This document shows, in pieces, positions 16,796-26,071 of a stretch of DNA of 64,000 nt (its first letter is position 1; the number at the start of each line of letters is the position of its first letter). A program made the position numbers and the translations under genes. Origin of the DNA: Oscillospiraceae bacterium (GTDB taxonomy: Bacteria; Bacillota_A; Clostridia; Oscillospirales; Ruminococcaceae). The notes beneath the pieces are model-generated. The model did no database searches and was not told the origin of the DNA. It worked only from the letters and a program-made list of their open reading frames with translations. Location of the stretch: positions 1 through 64,000 of the forward strand of contig JAGAJA010000057.1 of the NCBI GenBank assembly GCA_017829075.1, in the 5' to 3' direction.

Positions 16796-17649
16796 ATCAG
16801 ATCCTCCATGTCGGAGATTATCTTGTTGATGTCCTCGGTCTTGTAGCTTGCGCCGTCCCATATCTCATGCGCCGCCACCGCTTGAAGCACCAGCATAGCC
16901 ATTCCGGTCATAGCCTTTGCGCCCTTTTCACGGGCGGTCTTTGCCAGAAGAGTTACCTTGGGGTTGTAAACCGCGTCAAACACATAGCTTACCCCGTCAA
17001 GAACCGCGGGAGTGCAGGGCATTCTGTCCACCTTCGGGAACATTCCCACCGGGCAGGCGTTCACCAGCAGGTCGTATTTCGCACCCTCCGGCAGGTCGCA
17101 GCGATCGAGCGCCGCGCCGCTGATATATGCTATCTGAACCTGCGCGTCAGCCTTGAGCGCCTTTATCTCCCGGACTACCTCCTCCGCAAGCGGCTGATCC
17201 GATCTCAGCGCAGCAATGGTGAGGTTTCCTCCGGACAGGGCGGTTTCAATTGCCATCATTCTTCCCACGCCGCCGCAGCCGATGAGCAGTACGTTTGAGC
17301 TGAGGGTTGCTCCGAGGGCTTCAATGGACTTGGTGAATCCGATTACATCTGTATTGTAGCCGACCTTTTCCGGGCTGTTTGCGCCGCATTTGATGCAGTT
17401 AACCGAGCGGTAGCGCTGTGCGCCCTCGTCCAGCCTGTCGCAGAAGTCGATTATGGAAACCTTGTGGGGGATAGTTATGTTGAAGCCGTCCAGACTTGCA
17501 AGGAAGTCGAACTTGCCCGGCAGCTCCTCCGGAGTGATATCGTACATCTGATAATCCACCTTTTCACCGTCGAGGGCGAAAAGCCATTCATGTATCTGCG
17601 GGGACAGGGAGTGTCCCAGCGGGTGTCCTAAAATACCGAATTTACGCAT
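16792..17649 (-). CDS. aroE: Shikimate dehydrogenase
   Basis: A 285-aa NADP-dependent shikimate dehydrogenase. The N-terminal substrate domain has GHPLGHSLSP and NITIPHK with the catalytic Lys. The Rossmann motif GCGGVGRMM lies near residue 130, and NACPVGM near 205. The start at 17649 is chosen over one ten codons upstream because AAGGAGAG lies just before it. That site overlaps the fabD stop codon, tying aroE to the fabD transcript. Confidence 0.93.
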   Translation of the reverse strand: MRKFGILGHPLGHSLSPQIHEWLFALDGEKVDYQMYDITPEELPGKFDFLASLDGFNITIPHKVSIIDFCDRLDEGAQRYRSVNCIKCGANSPEKVGYNTDVIGFTKSIEALGATLSSNVLLIGCGGVGRMMAIETALSGGNLTIAALRSDQPLAEEVVREIKALKADAQVQIAYISGAALDRCDLPEGAKYDLLVNACPVGMFPKVDRMPCTPAVLDGVSYVFDAVYNPKVTLLAKTAREKGAKAMTGMAMLVLQAVAAHEIWDGASYKTEDINKIISDMEDLI

Positions 17650-17659
17650 AGCTCTCTCC

Positions 17660-18583
17660 TTAACCCTTGAGCGCGGCAAGAGCCTTTTCGAGGGTCTCTG
17701 CGTTCTCTATCTGCATTGCGTTCGTGCCGCGGAAGGTTTTCTTTACCAGTCCGGTGAGAACCTTGCCGGGGCCAAGCTCCACATAAGCCTCGATGCCTGC
17801 GTTGTTCATTGCCTCAAGCTCGTCTGTGAACTTAACCGGAGAGCAGATGTGCGCCGCGAGGTAGGACGGCATATCCGAGAAGTCCTCCAGCTTCTTTCCG
17901 TAGAGGTTGGAGTAGAAGTCGCAGTCCGGGGTCTTGAACGGAAATCCTGCGACAGCCGCCTTGAATTCTTCCGCCGCACTGTTCATCAGCTTTGTGTGGA
18001 ATGCCGCGGAAACAGCCAGCTTAACGCCGCGCTTGCCAAGCTCTGCGAATTTCGCGAGAGCCTCGTCAATTGCTGCGGCTTCTCCGGCGATGACCGTCTG
18101 CTGCGGGCTGTTGTAGTTCGCGGGAGCGCAGAAGCCGTTCACTTCCTCGCAGATCTTTGCAATTGTTTCGTTGTCGCTGCCGATTATCGCAGCCATAGCT
18201 CCGCCGGTAGCCTCAGCCGCCTTTGCCATTGCCTCGCTGCGCAGCTTTATCGCCTTGAAAGCGTCCTCCATACCGAGCACTCCGGAGGCGTACATTGCGG
18301 CATACTCGCCGAGGGAATGTCCCGCCACCGCGCAGTTCTCAATGCCGTTTTCACGAGCCGCCGCCAGCGCCAGCAGGGAAGTGGTGAAGATAGCGGGCTG
18401 GGAAAGCCGGGTCTGCGCCAGCTCCTCCGGAGTGGAGTCGGACAGCTTCTTTGCCAGATCAAATCCCATGATGTCCGAGCCGCACTCGTAGATACGCTTT
18501 GCGGCAGAGGATTTCTCCGCAAGCTCCGCGCCCATTCCGGGATACTGAGAGCCCTGTCCTGAGAATAAAAATACTGTTTTCAT
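17660..18583 (-). CDS. fabD: Malonyl-CoA:ACP transacylase
   Basis: A 307-aa FabD that transfers malonyl groups from CoA to acyl carrier protein to start fatty-acid elongation. The N-terminal GQGSQYPGMG and the nucleophile motif GHSLGEYAA (Ser about 90) are intact, and the catalytic His lies in AAFHTKLM. In many Firmicutes fabD lies inside the fab operon. Here it sits on the opposite strand, about 1.2 kb from fabH, in a run with the fumarase subunit and aroE/aroK. Confidence 0.94.
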   Translation of the reverse strand: MKTVFLFSGQGSQYPGMGAELAEKSSAAKRIYECGSDIMGFDLAKKLSDSTPEELAQTRLSQPAIFTTSLLALAAARENGIENCAVAGHSLGEYAAMYASGVLGMEDAFKAIKLRSEAMAKAAEATGGAMAAIIGSDNETIAKICEEVNGFCAPANYNSPQQTVIAGEAAAIDEALAKFAELGKRGVKLAVSAAFHTKLMNSAAEEFKAAVAGFPFKTPDCDFYSNLYGKKLEDFSDMPSYLAAHICSPVKFTDELEAMNNAGIEAYVELGPGKVLTGLVKKTFRGTNAMQIENAETLEKALAALKG

Positions 18584-18617
18584 AATGTTGAACCTCCAAA
18601 TTGTTTTATTATATAAG

Positions 18618-19460
18618 TTAGATAGTTTCCTCGGCGTGACGTGTGACGTGGCAGCCGATATTCACTGCCACCGGAAGCCCCGCGATATGGGTTGCGGACT
18701 TCTCAATATTGACATACAGTGCGGTGACGGTTCCGCCGAAGCCCTGAGAGCCTATGCCGAGCTTGTTAATGCTGTCCAGCATCTGCTGCTCCAGCTCCGC
18801 ATAAGCCGGGTCGGGATTTCTCACCGAAAGGTCGCGGCAGAGCGCCTTTTTCGCAAGGTAGGCGGAGTATTCAAAGTCGCCGCCGATACCTACTCCCACC
18901 ACGATAGGAGGGCAGGGATTGCTTCCGGCAAGGCTGACGCATTCGGTCACGAAGTCCACTATATCCTGCTTCGAAGCGGAGGGGGTAAACATCTTGAGCC
19001 GGCTCATATTCTCGCTGCCGAAGCCCTTGGGTGCCGCCATGATGTGTATTTTGTCGCCGGGGACGATACGGGTGTGAATGACGGCGGGGGTATTGTTGTT
19101 GGTGTTTTTGCGCTCCAGCGGGTCGCCGACAATACTGAGACGCAGTTTTCCGTTGACGTAGCCCTGCGCCACGCCTGCGTTCACTGCGTCCTCGAACGGC
19201 TCTCCGGTGATGTGTACGTCCTGACCGATCTCGGCGAAGATGACAGCCATTCCGGTGTCCTGACAGATCGGCACGCCAAGCTCCGCCGCGCAGTCGATGT
19301 TGCTCACGATATCAGAGAGCACGCTCTTGCACAGCGGGCTTTCCTCCCGGTCGATGCTGCCGCTGATACATTCCTTCATGCCGCAGGGGAGATGAAGATT
19401 TGCCTGTTCGCAGAGCCTTGCAACCGTCTGGGTAATGGCTGATGATGGAATTTCTCTCAT
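18618..19460 (-). CDS. Class I fumarate hydratase, alpha subunit
   Basis: A 280-aa protein matching the N-terminal (alpha) half of iron-sulfur fumarases and related hydro-lyases of the TtdA type. Conserved Cys positions include PICQDTG and GSNPCPP, consistent with 4Fe-4S ligands. The start at 19460 has AAAGGA 10 nt upstream. The beta subunit, normally the next gene, is absent: fabD follows after 34 nt. The beta gene must be elsewhere or the enzyme is incomplete. Tartrate dehydratase is the main alternative assignment. Confidence 0.85.
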   Translation of the reverse strand: MREIPSSAITQTVARLCEQANLHLPCGMKECISGSIDREESPLCKSVLSDIVSNIDCAAELGVPICQDTGMAVIFAEIGQDVHITGEPFEDAVNAGVAQGYVNGKLRLSIVGDPLERKNTNNNTPAVIHTRIVPGDKIHIMAAPKGFGSENMSRLKMFTPSASKQDIVDFVTECVSLAGSNPCPPIVVGVGIGGDFEYSAYLAKKALCRDLSVRNPDPAYAELEQQMLDSINKLGIGSQGFGGTVTALYVNIEKSATHIAGLPVAVNIGCHVTRHAEETI

Positions 19461-19602
19461 TATCTGTAATTCCTTTCTATTAATGTATGTAAGCACCTCT
19501 GCGTCTGGAGTGAAAACCCGCTTTTCAGCCGCAGATCAATGCGTTTTTACCAAAATATTGCCGAGATAATCGGCGATTTCCACGGAATAGTTGAAAAAAG
19601 TG

Positions 19603-19631
19603 TTGACAAAATCGCCACGATAGGGTAAAAT
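19603..19631 (+). promoter_or_regulatory. Promoter of the fab operon
   Basis: TTGACA (19603-19608), a 17-bp spacer and TAAAAT (19626-19631). It gives a leader of about 115 nt before fabH. Confidence 0.85.
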
Positions 19632-19644
19632 AAATATGGTATGT

Positions 19645-19677
19645 CATATTCTGCCCTTATCCATATTACAGAATATG
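19645..19677 (+). promoter_or_regulatory. 9-bp inverted repeat in the fabH leader
   Basis: CATATTCTG (19645-19653) and CAGAATATG (19669-19677) are perfect complements, starting about 13 nt after the -10 box. It could be an operator for a fatty-acid regulator or an RNA hairpin. It does not match the FapR or FabT site consensus as I know them. Confidence 0.5.
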
Positions 19678-19754
19678 GCAGGTTCAGAGAGTGATAAACA
19701 CATTATGTTTATTATTATACTATATAACGCAAAGAAAATCAAGGAGAATTTTTA

Positions 19755-20753
19755 ATGAGCGGAATTGAAATCATAGGAACCGGAAGCTATGTTCCGGAAT
19801 TTGTCGCCGACAACAACAAGTTTGCGGAGTTCCTCGATACGTCTGACGAGTGGATAACCCCCCGCACCGGAATAAAGCAGCGGCATATCCTCACCGACAA
19901 GCCCGGATATTACATGGGCATAAAGGCAGCGGAAAAGGCGATCGAGGACGCCGGGATAAAGCCGGAGGATATTGACCTTGTTCTGGTTTCCACTTGCAGC
20001 CCGGATTTCTTCTATCCTTGCAGCGCATGCCTTATCCAGAAGAAGATCGGCGCGGTGAACGCTGCTGCTTTCGATGTTAATTCCGCCTGCACCGGATTCA
20101 TTACCGCGACCGACATCGCGCAGAAATACCTCGAAACCGGTCACTATAAGACGGTTCTTGTAGTTGCCTGCGAGCGGCTTTCGGGTCAGCTTGACTATAC
20201 CGACCGCTCCATGTGCATACTATTCGGTGACGCGGCGGGCGCGGTAATTTACAGAAAGTCCGACAAGCCGTTCTATTCCATGCTGGGCGCGGACGGTGAT
20301 GAGTTCGAGGCGCTCTACTGCAAGATAAACTACGACTCCAACTGCCCGTTCTATGAAACGGAGGGCGAACAGTGGGACGCAATGTTCGACACTCCCTCCA
20401 AGAAAAAGTTCCTCCAGAGCGATGGACATGCAGTTTACAAGTTCGCTGTGAACGCAATGACCAACGCTGTTAAGAATGTTGCGGCGCAGGGCGGTTACAG
20501 CCTTGACGATCTGGATATAGTAATACCGCATCAGGCAAATCTCCGCATAATCAACAAGGCAACTGAAATGCTGGGTATCCCGAAGGAGCGGGTATACACC
20601 AATATTGAGCGCATGGGCAATGTTTCCAGCGCCTGCATTCCCGTATGCCTTGACGAGCTGAAGAAAAAAGGCGAGATCAAGCCCGGACAGAAGATCTGCT
20701 TTGTGGGCTTCGGCGCAGGACTTACCTACGGCGCACTGATATTTGAAACTTGA
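19755..20753 (+). CDS. fabH: 3-oxoacyl-ACP synthase III
   Basis: A 332-aa FabH, which condenses acetyl-CoA or branched acyl-CoA with malonyl-ACP. The Cys-His-Asn triad is visible: Cys in NSACTGF (about 113), His in IPHQANLRI (about 260) and Asn in GNVSSA (about 290). It is the first gene of the fatty-acid operon, with GGAG before the ATG. The next gene, fabG, starts 33 nt downstream. In the usual Firmicutes order acpP, fabK and fabD would lie between fabH and fabG. Confidence 0.94.
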   Translation: MSGIEIIGTGSYVPEFVADNNKFAEFLDTSDEWITPRTGIKQRHILTDKPGYYMGIKAAEKAIEDAGIKPEDIDLVLVSTCSPDFFYPCSACLIQKKIGAVNAAAFDVNSACTGFITATDIAQKYLETGHYKTVLVVACERLSGQLDYTDRSMCILFGDAAGAVIYRKSDKPFYSMLGADGDEFEALYCKINYDSNCPFYETEGEQWDAMFDTPSKKKFLQSDGHAVYKFAVNAMTNAVKNVAAQGGYSLDDLDIVIPHQANLRIINKATEMLGIPKERVYTNIERMGNVSSACIPVCLDELKKKGEIKPGQKICFVGFGAGLTYGALIFET

Positions 20754-20786
20754 CATACAGACATTTTAAACGAAAGGATAACTAAT

Positions 20787-21530
20787 ATGGCAGGAACAGC
20801 AATAATCACCGGCTCCAGCCGTGGTATCGGCGCAGCGATCGCAAAGCGTCTTGCAAAGGACGGCTATAACATCATCATCAACGATGTATCTCAGGAGATC
20901 ATCGACACCGCCGGAAAGGAAGTCGCGGAGGAATGCCGCGTTTTCGGAGTAAAAGCGGAGTGCTATGCGGCGGACGTTTCCGACTACGCACAGTGCGAGG
21001 GACTTGTTAAGTGGGCGAAGGAAGAGTTTGGCAGCATTGACGTGCTGATAAACAACGCGGGTATCACCCGGGACGGACTTATGGCGCAGATGAGCGAGGA
21101 AATCTACGACCTTGTTATCCGCGTGAACCAGAAGTCGGTGTTCAATATGACTAAGCTTGTCGGCAAGGTAATGATCCGTCAGCGCAGCGGCAGGATCGTA
21201 AATCTTGCTTCTGTTGCAGGACTTTACGGCAACCCCGGTCAGATGAACTATTCCGCTTCAAAGGGCGCAATTATCGCCATGACAAAGACCACCGCCAAGG
21301 AGCTTGGAAGCCGCGGCATCACCTGCAACGCAGTAGCCCCCGGATTTATCCAGACCCCCATGACCGACAAGCTCACCGAAGAGCAGAGAAACGCAATGCT
21401 GGCGCAGATCGCCATGAAGCGCTATGGTCAGCCGGAGGAGATCGCGGGAGTTGTTTCGTTCCTGTGCAGCCCGGATTCTTCCTACGTTACAGGACAGATA
21501 ATAGAGATCAGCGGCGGATTAAGCATGTAA
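20787..21530 (+). CDS. fabG: 3-oxoacyl-ACP reductase
   Basis: A 247-aa short-chain dehydrogenase. It has the NADP-binding GSSRGIGAAI motif (residues about 9-18), NNAG (about 89-92) and the catalytic YSASKG with Ser about 30 residues before it. Position in the operon and length fit FabG, the NADPH-dependent reduction step of elongation. GAAAGGA precedes the start. Confidence 0.94.
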   Translation: MAGTAIITGSSRGIGAAIAKRLAKDGYNIIINDVSQEIIDTAGKEVAEECRVFGVKAECYAADVSDYAQCEGLVKWAKEEFGSIDVLINNAGITRDGLMAQMSEEIYDLVIRVNQKSVFNMTKLVGKVMIRQRSGRIVNLASVAGLYGNPGQMNYSASKGAIIAMTKTTAKELGSRGITCNAVAPGFIQTPMTDKLTEEQRNAMLAQIAMKRYGQPEEIAGVVSFLCSPDSSYVTGQIIEISGGLSM

Positions 21531-21587
21531 TTAAGAATATTAAGAATTTATTTCTACTTTATAGATTTTCGGAGGATAAACACTTAT

Positions 21588-22829
21588 ATGGAAAGACGAG
21601 TTGTTATAACCGGACTTGGCGCAGTTACCCCCTGCGGAAATTCCCCGGAGGAGCTGTGGAGCAGCCTTATGGCTGGAAAGCACGGCTTTGAGCTTGCTCC
21701 GTGGTTTCCGGATCAGGAGCCGGACAATCTCACGGTTGTATCAAGGGTAAAGAACTTCGACCCGTCAGAGTATTTCGACAAAAAAGAGCTTCGCCGCAAC
21801 GACGTTATCGTGCAGTATGCGGTTTACAGCGCACTGAATGCGCTCAAGGACGCGGGTACAGATTTCAAGGATCTTGATCCGTTCCGCGTCGGAGTAGTTA
21901 TCGGCAGCGGCATCGGCGGAATCTATACCACCGAGGAGGAGCTTGCAAACTACCACCAGAAAGGCAACAAGCGCGTCGGCGTATTCACCATCACAAAGAT
22001 GATAGGCAACATGGCAGCGGGAGTTGTGGCTATCCGCACCGGTTTCAAGGGCAGCAACTTCTGCGTTACCACGGCATGCGCCAGCGGCACTCAGTCGATA
22101 GGCGAGGCATTCCGCGCGATAAAGCACGGCTATCTGGACGCTGCAATTGCCGGCGGCACTGAGCACAGCGACATCGGCTTCTGCTACGCTGCGTTCAACA
22201 ATATGCACGCAGTTACCCGTTCCACTGATGTGGACAGAGCGTCTATCCCGTTTGACGCGGAGAGAAGCGGTTTCGTCCTCGGCGACGGCTGCGGAGTTCT
22301 GGTGCTGGAGGAATATGAGCACGCAAAGGCTCGCGGCGCAAATATTTATGCAGAGATCTGCGGCTATGGCAGCACCTGCGACGCTTACCACGAAACCAGC
22401 CCTGACCCTGACGGCAGGGGCGGTGCAAAGGCAATGGAGCTTGCCTACAAAGAAGCTGGAATGAAGCCGGAGGACATCAACTATATCAATGCTCACGGAA
22501 CTTCCACCAGCATAAACGACAGCACCGAAACAAAGGCGATAAAGACCGCTTTCGGCGACCACGCGAAGAACATCGCGATAAACTCCACCAAGTCCATGAC
22601 CGGACACCTCCTCGGAGCTGCCGGCGGCGTAGAGGCGGTAGTGACCGCGCTGTCGATAAAGAACAACAAGGTTCACATGACGCTCGGCTACAAAGTACCT
22701 GACCCTGAGTGCGATCTTGATTATGTCACCGAGGGCGCAAGAGATCTGAAGATCACCGGCGCGCTGAGCAATTCTCTCGGTTTCGGCGGACATAACGGCT
22801 GCATCTGCATGAAGCCGGTTGAGGACTAA
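21588..22829 (+). CDS. fabF: 3-oxoacyl-ACP synthase II
   Basis: A 413-aa elongating condensing enzyme with the Cys-His-His triad: Cys in TTACASGTQ, His in NAHGTSTSIND and His in KSMTGHLLGAAGG. Length is normal. It sits between fabG and accB, with a 57-nt upstream gap and CGGAGG before the start. With no fabB or fabA in the window, unsaturated fatty acids would need another route. Confidence 0.95.
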   Translation: MERRVVITGLGAVTPCGNSPEELWSSLMAGKHGFELAPWFPDQEPDNLTVVSRVKNFDPSEYFDKKELRRNDVIVQYAVYSALNALKDAGTDFKDLDPFRVGVVIGSGIGGIYTTEEELANYHQKGNKRVGVFTITKMIGNMAAGVVAIRTGFKGSNFCVTTACASGTQSIGEAFRAIKHGYLDAAIAGGTEHSDIGFCYAAFNNMHAVTRSTDVDRASIPFDAERSGFVLGDGCGVLVLEEYEHAKARGANIYAEICGYGSTCDAYHETSPDPDGRGGAKAMELAYKEAGMKPEDINYINAHGTSTSINDSTETKAIKTAFGDHAKNIAINSTKSMTGHLLGAAGGVEAVVTALSIKNNKVHMTLGYKVPDPECDLDYVTEGARDLKITGALSNSLGFGGHNGCICMKPVED

Positions 22830-22858
22830 GCGCTCTTCTGACGGAAAGGAATTTCATC

Positions 22859-23347
22859 ATGACAAACAAGAACAACGAGCCAAGACCTATCGAGGACACT
22901 GTTGAGTGTATCGAAGCGCTGGCACAGATAGTAAAGAACAACGACCTCGGAAGAATAAAGATCAGCACCGAGGACATAGATATCGTTATCGAGGGCAAGC
23001 GCTGCCCGCCGCCTATGCCGGCTGCGCCTGTACCGGTAATGCCGGGTATACCTGCTGCTCCGGCGGCAGCTCCCGCAGCAGCCGCTGCTGAAAAGCCCGC
23101 TGAGCAGGTGAGCGGAAACATCATCACCTCTCCGATCGTGGGAACATTCTACGCTTCCCCCTCCCCGGAAAAGCCGCCCTTTGTAAAGGTTGGCGATACC
23201 GTAAACACGGGAGATGTTGTCTGCATTATTGAGAGCATGAAGCTTATGAACGAGATCAACAGCGAATTCTCCGGCAGAGTTGCGGAGATCTACGCAAAGA
23301 ACGGCGAGCCTGTCGAGTTCGGTCAGAAGCTTATGAGAATTGAATGA
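22859..23347 (+). CDS. accB: Biotin carboxyl carrier protein of acetyl-CoA carboxylase
   Basis: A 162-aa BCCP. An N-terminal region is followed by an Ala/Pro-rich hinge (about 48-80) and a C-terminal biotinyl domain in which the biotin-accepting Lys lies in ESMKLMNEI. The common motif is EAMKM; the Ala-to-Ser change is tolerated in many BCCPs. It is cotranscribed with fabZ, which starts 15 nt downstream. Confidence 0.94.
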   Translation: MTNKNNEPRPIEDTVECIEALAQIVKNNDLGRIKISTEDIDIVIEGKRCPPPMPAAPVPVMPGIPAAPAAAPAAAAAEKPAEQVSGNIITSPIVGTFYASPSPEKPPFVKVGDTVNTGDVVCIIESMKLMNEINSEFSGRVAEIYAKNGEPVEFGQKLMRIE

Positions 23348-23362
23348 TTTAAGGAGCACGAA

Positions 23363-23809
23363 ATGACGCTTGATCTTGAACAGATAAAGGAAATTATCCC
23401 CCACCGCGACCCGTTCCTGCTCATCGATGAGGTGACAGAGCTTGAACCCGGCGTCAGCGTAACCGCGAAGAAGTACCTCAAGCCTGACGAATACTGGTTT
23501 AAGGGGCATTTCCCCGGACAGCCGGTGCAGCCGGGAGTGCTGATGATAGAAATGCTGGCTCAGGCGGGAGCAGTTTGCGCCCTCTGCCTGCCGGAGAACA
23601 AGGGAAAGATCGCGTTTTTTGCGGGTATTGACAAGGCGCGCTTCCGTGGAACAGTCCTCCCCGGAGATACTCTGGAGCTGCACGTTACCATGACCAAGAA
23701 GAAGGGCCCGATCGGCTTCGGCGACGCTGTTGCCACAGTGAACGGCAAAAAAGTAGTCACTGCCGAGATCTCCTTTGCAGTGGCAGACCCTGCTCCCACG
23801 GCAGAATAA
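23363..23809 (+). CDS. fabZ: 3-hydroxyacyl-ACP dehydratase
   Basis: A 148-aa hotdog-fold dehydratase with [12 protein letters not shown] and [16 protein letters not shown], which carry the catalytic His and Glu. It removes water from 3-hydroxyacyl-ACP. AAGGAG precedes the start. accC follows with a 19-nt gap. Confidence 0.94.
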   Translation: MTLDLEQIKEIIPHRDPFLLIDEVTELEPGVSVTAKKYLKPDEYWFKGHFPGQPVQPGVLMIEMLAQAGAVCALCLPENKGKIAFFAGIDKARFRGTVLPGDTLELHVTMTKKKGPIGFGDAVATVNGKKVVTAEISFAVADPAPTAE

Positions 23810-23828
23810 TTTATCTGGAGCTGACAGA

Positions 23829-25178
23829 ATGTTTAATAAGATACTTATTGCAAACCGGGGCGAGATCGCTATCAGAATAATGCGCGCCTGCCGGGAGCTG
23901 GGAATAAAGACAGTTGCGGTGTATTCCGAGGCTGACCGCTCCGCGCTTCACGCGCAGATAGCAGACGAGGCGGTGTGCATAGGCCCTGCCCCCTCAAAGG
24001 ACAGCTACCTTAATACAAAGGCGATAATCGCCGCCTGCGAGATCACCCACGCTCAGGCTATACACCCCGGCTTCGGCTTCCTTTCGGAGAACGCGGACTT
24101 TGCAAGGCTGTGCCGCACCTGCGGCATCACCTTTATCGGGCCTGCGCCGGAGGTAATGGACGCAATGGGCGACAAGGCTTCCGCGAAGCAGACCATGATC
24201 TCTGCGGGAGTTCCGGTGGTTCCCGGCTCTGACGGGATAGTTCCCACCGTGGAGGAAGCGAAAAAGATCGCCGCTGAGATAGGATATCCGGTGATGATAA
24301 AGGCTACCGCCGGCGGAGGAGGACGCGGAATACGTCTTGCAGAGCGCGAGGATCAGCTTGAGCAGCAGTACATTGCGGCTCAGCAGGAGGCTCTGACCTG
24401 CTTCGGCAACGGCGATGTCTACATCGAGAAGTTCATTGTAAATCCCCGACACGTTGAGATACAGCTCCTTGCTGATAATTACGGCAACGTAGTCCATCTG
24501 GGCGAGCGTGAATGCTCCCTCCAGCGTCATAATCAGAAGGTGCTTGAGGAAAGCCCCAGCCCCATTATGACCGAGGAGCTGCGCGACCGCATGGGTAAGG
24601 CTGCGGTAGCCGCCGCAAAGGTGAGCGGCTATCAGAACGCGGGTACTATCGAATTCCTCGTTGACAAGGACAGGAATTTCTACTTCATGGAAATGAACAC
24701 CAGAATACAGGTAGAGCACCCGGTAACTGAGTTCGTCACCGGAATTGACCTTGTAAAGGCGCAGATACGCATTGCGGCGGGGGAGAAGCTGTGGTTCACA
24801 CAGGACGATGTACACCTCACCGGACACGCGATAGAGTGCCGTATCAATGCGGAGGATCCCCGGCATAACTTCCGTCCCTGCCCCGGAAAGATCAAGTCCC
24901 TGCACGTTCCCGGCGGCTTCAATGTCAGAATTGACAGCGCGGTGTACGCCGGTTATGAGATACCTCCCTACTATGACAGCATGATAGGCAAAATGCTTGT
25001 CAAGGCTCCCACAAGGGAAGAAGCGATAATGAAAATGCGCGTAGCCCTGTCGGAGTTCATCATCGAGGGAGTAGAAACAAACATTGATTTCCAGCTTTGT
25101 CTGCTGAAGGACGAGGATTTCGAGGCGGGCAATTTCGATATCGGTTTCCTTAACCGCAAGAATGTGATGGGGGAGTGA
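23829..25178 (+). CDS. accC: Biotin carboxylase of acetyl-CoA carboxylase
   Basis: A 449-aa ATP-grasp biotin carboxylase. It begins [14 protein letters not shown]; the glycine-rich ATP loop TAGGGGRGI lies near residue 165 and the active-site [14 protein letters not shown] near 287. The start at 23829 gives the normal N-terminus. An in-frame start 18 codons upstream would overlap fabZ and adds unrelated residues. It works with AccB, AccA and AccD. Confidence 0.95.
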   Translation: MFNKILIANRGEIAIRIMRACRELGIKTVAVYSEADRSALHAQIADEAVCIGPAPSKDSYLNTKAIIAACEITHAQAIHPGFGFLSENADFARLCRTCGITFIGPAPEVMDAMGDKASAKQTMISAGVPVVPGSDGIVPTVEEAKKIAAEIGYPVMIKATAGGGGRGIRLAEREDQLEQQYIAAQQEALTCFGNGDVYIEKFIVNPRHVEIQLLADNYGNVVHLGERECSLQRHNQKVLEESPSPIMTEELRDRMGKAAVAAAKVSGYQNAGTIEFLVDKDRNFYFMEMNTRIQVEHPVTEFVTGIDLVKAQIRIAAGEKLWFTQDDVHLTGHAIECRINAEDPRHNFRPCPGKIKSLHVPGGFNVRIDSAVYAGYEIPPYYDSMIGKMLVKAPTREEAIMKMRVALSEFIIEGVETNIDFQLCLLKDEDFEAGNFDIGFLNRKNVMGE

Positions 25179-25183
25179 GCTGA

Positions 25184-26071
25184 ATGGCAATAGAGGATCT
25201 TTTCAAAATCGTCAAGGAGCGCTTTGTAAGCGACCAGCCTACTGCTCCCACAACAACCGACGGAGATGTGGAGATACCGCAGGATCTGCTGTTCAAATGC
25301 CCGCGCTGCGGAGCAGTTGTATATAATCGCGAGTTCACCGCAGCAATGAAGGTCTGCCCGAAGTGCAATTACCACGCTCGGCTGACATGGCAGGAGCGGC
25401 TTGACCTCACCGCCGACAAGGGCAGCTTTGTGGAGCTCGACGCGGATTTGAAGCCGCTTAACCCTATCGGCTTCCCGAAGTATGAGGAAAAGGTCGCGAA
25501 GCTCCAGCAGCAGTGCGACATGAACGACGCGATAAAGACCGGCGTGTGTACTATCCGCGGCTACCGCACGGTCATCGGCATAATGGACAGCCACTTCATG
25601 ATGGCGAGTATGGGCAGCGTTGTGGGTGAGAAGATCGCCCGCGCGTTTGAGTACGCTACCGAGCATGGGCTTCCAGTGGTGATGTTCACCGCTTCCGGCG
25701 GCGCGAGAATGCAGGAGGGTATAATCTCCCTCATGCAGATGGCGAAAACCAGCGGCGCAGTTAAGCGCCACAGCGACGCGGGAGGACTGTACATTGCGGT
25801 AATGACCGACCCCACCACCGGCGGAGTTACGGCGTCCTTTGCCAGCCTCGGCGATGTGATACTTGCCGAGCCGAAGGTGCTTATCGGATTTGCGGGACGG
25901 AGAGTTATTCAGGACACTATCCGCCAGCGGCTTCCGGACGACTTCCAGTCCGCTGAATTCCAGGAGGAATGCGGATTTGTGGATATGATAGTTGACCGCG
26001 GCATCATGCGCAAGCGGATCTCGAATATTCTGAAGCTTCACGGCTTCCCGAAGGAGGCGTACAGCAGATGA
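25184..26071 (+). CDS. accD: Acetyl-CoA carboxylase carboxyltransferase, beta subunit
   Basis: A 295-aa AccD with the N-terminal four-cysteine zinc ribbon (CPRCG ... CPKCN, about residues 33-55) and the crotonase-like core with FTASGGARMQEG. Its stop codon overlaps the accA start (ATGA), consistent with 1:1 production of the two carboxyltransferase subunits. Confidence 0.95.
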   Translation: MAIEDLFKIVKERFVSDQPTAPTTTDGDVEIPQDLLFKCPRCGAVVYNREFTAAMKVCPKCNYHARLTWQERLDLTADKGSFVELDADLKPLNPIGFPKYEEKVAKLQQQCDMNDAIKTGVCTIRGYRTVIGIMDSHFMMASMGSVVGEKIARAFEYATEHGLPVVMFTASGGARMQEGIISLMQMAKTSGAVKRHSDAGGLYIAVMTDPTTGGVTASFASLGDVILAEPKVLIGFAGRRVIQDTIRQRLPDDFQSAEFQEECGFVDMIVDRGIMRKRISNILKLHGFPKEAYSR

